Assembly (NCBI GenBank): GCA_019635775.1
Contig: JAHBYU010000002.1
Span: 124,001-188,000 of the forward strand
Source of the DNA: Rhizobiaceae bacterium
Lineage (GTDB): Bacteria; Pseudomonadota; Alphaproteobacteria; Rhizobiales; Rhizobiaceae
Reading direction: 5' to 3'
Length of the DNA: 64,000 bases
Shown: positions 62,434 to 64,000 of the stretch, one piece after another
Numbering within the stretch: position 1 is the stretch's first letter
Layout of the letters: each line of letters opens with the position of its first letter
Made by a program: the position numbers and the translations under genes
Notes under the pieces: generated by a model
Database searches by the model: none
Told to the model about the DNA's origin: nothing
What the model saw: only the letters and a program-made list of their open reading frames with translations

Positions 62434-64000
62434 ATGATAGAAAGTATCGGGGCGATCGCGGTCGTGGTTCTGATCGTTCTGGTAGTCCGCCTGAACGGCC
62501 GGGTCAGCCTGCTGGAGCGGGAAATCGGCGCCTTGCGCAGTTTCGTGCTGGCACTCCCCCGGGCGACGGCGGTGTCGACGCGGTCTCAATCTCTCGATCT
62601 ACGATCCGAACCGGTTAGTGAACCGGATCAACAGGAGACGCCATCGACCGCTGCTGCGGATGTCGCCGAACCCGTGTCCGCTGCCGATTCAGGCCCGTGG
62701 GCCGCGTCCGTCGCGCACGAGCCCGCCATCGCGGCGCAACCGGGAACGGAAACGCCTCAACCACAGCAGTTCACCCGGAAAGACGCAGACATCGAGACTG
62801 CGCTCGGCACCAGATGGGCTGTCTGGGTCGGTGGCATCGCATTGGCGCTTGGCGGCATGTTCCTCGTCCGCTACTCGATCCAAGCGGGAATATTCGGACC
62901 CGGTGTCCGCCTGGCGCTCGCGGGTCTGCTCGGTGTTGCTCTCGTGGGGGGCGGCGAGTTTATCAGGCGCACCGGTTTCAAGGTTCCCGTTGAGGGGGCT
63001 GCCGGAGCGTACGTGCCCGGAATATTGACCGCCGCCGGAGCCTTCACGCTGTTCGGCACCATCTACGCGGCGTATGCGATATATGGTTTCATCGGACCAG
63101 CGGCAGCCTTCCTGCTTCTGGGCATGATCGGCGTCGGAACAATCGCTGCGGCGCTTGTCCACGGGCAGGCGCTGGCGGGACTGGGTCTGCTGGGCTCGGT
63201 TTTGACGCCGGCGCTCGTTTCCTCGCAGTCGCCCAACGCCTGGGCGCTTTTCGGTTATCTGGCGATCGTTCTGATCGCAAACACCGTCATCGCCCGTATG
63301 CGAAGCTGGACGTCGCTGGCAACCGCCGGTTTCATAGGCATTGGCCTGTGGACGCTGTTCTACATAGCTCAGGCGGGAACGCTCGACTTCATTGTCGTGA
63401 CGTTCATCAGCATCGTTGCGCTGGCAACGCTCGCCTTTGGATGGCTGAAAGCAGAGAGATCGGACAACGGCTTTGACTCGACGAGCGTTGCCCCGGCGTT
63501 CTTCGTGGCGCTCACCGCAACGATGCTGCTCTCCGACCCACTCAACCAGGCTGCAGGAGGCGTATCTTATGGCACGCTCCTGCTGTTCGTCATGTTGCTG
63601 GTCGCCTTCTACAGGCCGACCGCGCTGGCGCTGGTCCATGCCGCAGGCGCAGCAACGGTACTGGTCCATCTGCAACTTGCGCTTGCGGGGACCTTTTCGT
63701 TTGAGTTTGCGGGTGAGGCGCTGACCCTGGACGGGTTCTCAGCATCGCCGTTTGCCTCCACGCTGCGGCCGGCCAGCATGGCGCTGGCGGTGATCTTCCT
63801 TGTTGATGGCTTATGGAGCGCCTGGCGCAGCGTCGACGGCGCACCTTCTCGCGCCGCTGTCTGGGCAGGGTGGGGGGCATTGATACCGCTGACAGTTCTG
63901 GTGTCGCTCTGGTCGGCTTTTGGCAACCTGGATATGGATTTCGCATATGGCGCCGTAGCCGCCGTGCTGGCTGCGGTGTTTGTTGTCGGTGGCGAGGCGA
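62434..64000 (+). CDS. DUF2339 multi-pass membrane protein (runs off the window)
   Basis: 522 residues are visible and the frame is open at the right edge. An N-terminal membrane helix (MIESIGAIAVVVLIVLVVRL), a short coiled stretch (LLEREIGALR), a polar linker, then IETALGTRWAVWVGGIALALGGMFLVRYS, the DUF2339 signature, and from there about one membrane segment per 25 residues. The family has no known function. Start chosen at 62434 (GGGG upstream); an in-frame ATG at 62413 is possible. Confidence 0.87.
   Translation, partial: MIESIGAIAVVVLIVLVVRLNGRVSLLEREIGALRSFVLALPRATAVSTRSQSLDLRSEPVSEPDQQETPSTAAADVAEPVSAADSGPWAASVAHEPAIAAQPGTETPQPQQFTRKDADIETALGTRWAVWVGGIALALGGMFLVRYSIQAGIFGPGVRLALAGLLGVALVGGGEFIRRTGFKVPVEGAAGAYVPGILTAAGAFTLFGTIYAAYAIYGFIGPAAAFLLLGMIGVGTIAAALVHGQALAGLGLLGSVLTPALVSSQSPNAWALFGYLAIVLIANTVIARMRSWTSLATAGFIGIGLWTLFYIAQAGTLDFIVVTFISIVALATLAFGWLKAERSDNGFDSTSVAPAFFVALTATMLLSDPLNQAAGGVSYGTLLLFVMLLVAFYRPTALALVHAAGAATVLVHLQLALAGTFSFEFAGEALTLDGFSASPFASTLRPASMALAVIFLVDGLWSAWRSVDGAPSRAAVWAGWGALIPLTVLVSLWSAFGNLDMDFAYGAVAAVLAAVFVVGGEA

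Noticed and set aside
1-64000. CRISPR array, toxin-antitoxin pair or complete prophage
   Set aside because: No regularly spaced direct repeats, no cas genes, no structural phage genes and no recognisable toxin-antitoxin pair were seen.

Overview
The window is a high-GC stretch (clearly above 60% by eye, not computed) of an alphaproteobacterial chromosome. The closest fit is a Rhizobiales member of the Phyllobacteriaceae type (Mesorhizobium, Nitratireductor, Aquamicrobium and relatives). The grounds are the paired outer-membrane porins with the rhizobial N-terminus, the order rpoZ-rel-pyrE-acpS-lepB-rnc-era, the mgsA-glk-dapB-gpmA cluster, several DUF992/DUF2147/DUF2339 proteins and a FixK/FNR-type box. 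Genus is an inference; no rRNA is present.

Layout. 1-8.7 kb: the 5' end of AMP nucleosidase, small secreted proteins, two glutathione S-transferases, a LivJ-type binding protein, and the alpha subunit of a methylcrotonyl-CoA carboxylase behind a VOC-fold protein. 8.7-14.5 kb: a FrcABC-like sugar ABC importer lying between mccA and mccB-ivd, so the leucine-degradation genes are split. 14.7-21.6 kb: a periplasmic rhodanese with a YedE/TsuA-type sulfur transporter, a Nudix hydrolase, an HisC-like aminotransferase, a Tat-signal small protein, an FAD monooxygenase and a cysteine-rich protein. 21.7-31.9 kb: a PAS-PAS-GGDEF-EAL protein, a divergent murQ/N-acetylhexosamine-kinase pair for cell-wall sugar salvage, a two-gene unit (DUF218 protein plus a 1033-residue adenylation-carrier-thioesterase protein) that is the most unusual item here, and a membrane protein/HlyD pair. 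32.4-40.3 kb: tRNA-Leu(CAG), a 41-residue membrane protein behind a perfect FixK/FNR box, the glycolysis/lysine cluster gpmA-dapB-glk-mgsA, and a second sugar ABC importer.

40.3-45.6 kb is the plastic part: a tyrosine recombinase translationally coupled to a 39-residue membrane protein, then two inverted porin paralogues whose first 227 bp are identical, enclosing tRNA-Ser(GCT) and two tiny coupled genes. 45.6-64 kb is mostly core genome: alpha/beta hydrolase, soluble lytic transglycosylase, dapA-smpB, GH25 lysozyme, family-5 uracil-DNA glycosylase with an NYN-domain protein, rpoZ, rel, pyrE, acpS, lepB, rnc, era, recO and the start of a DUF2339 membrane protein. Between era and recO sit a GT10 fucosyltransferase-like gene and an opposite-strand MarR-GNAT fusion, an apparent insertion into a usually compact operon.

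No CRISPR array, transposase or complete prophage was seen. All family assignments rest on reading motifs by eye; no database search or alignment was run.
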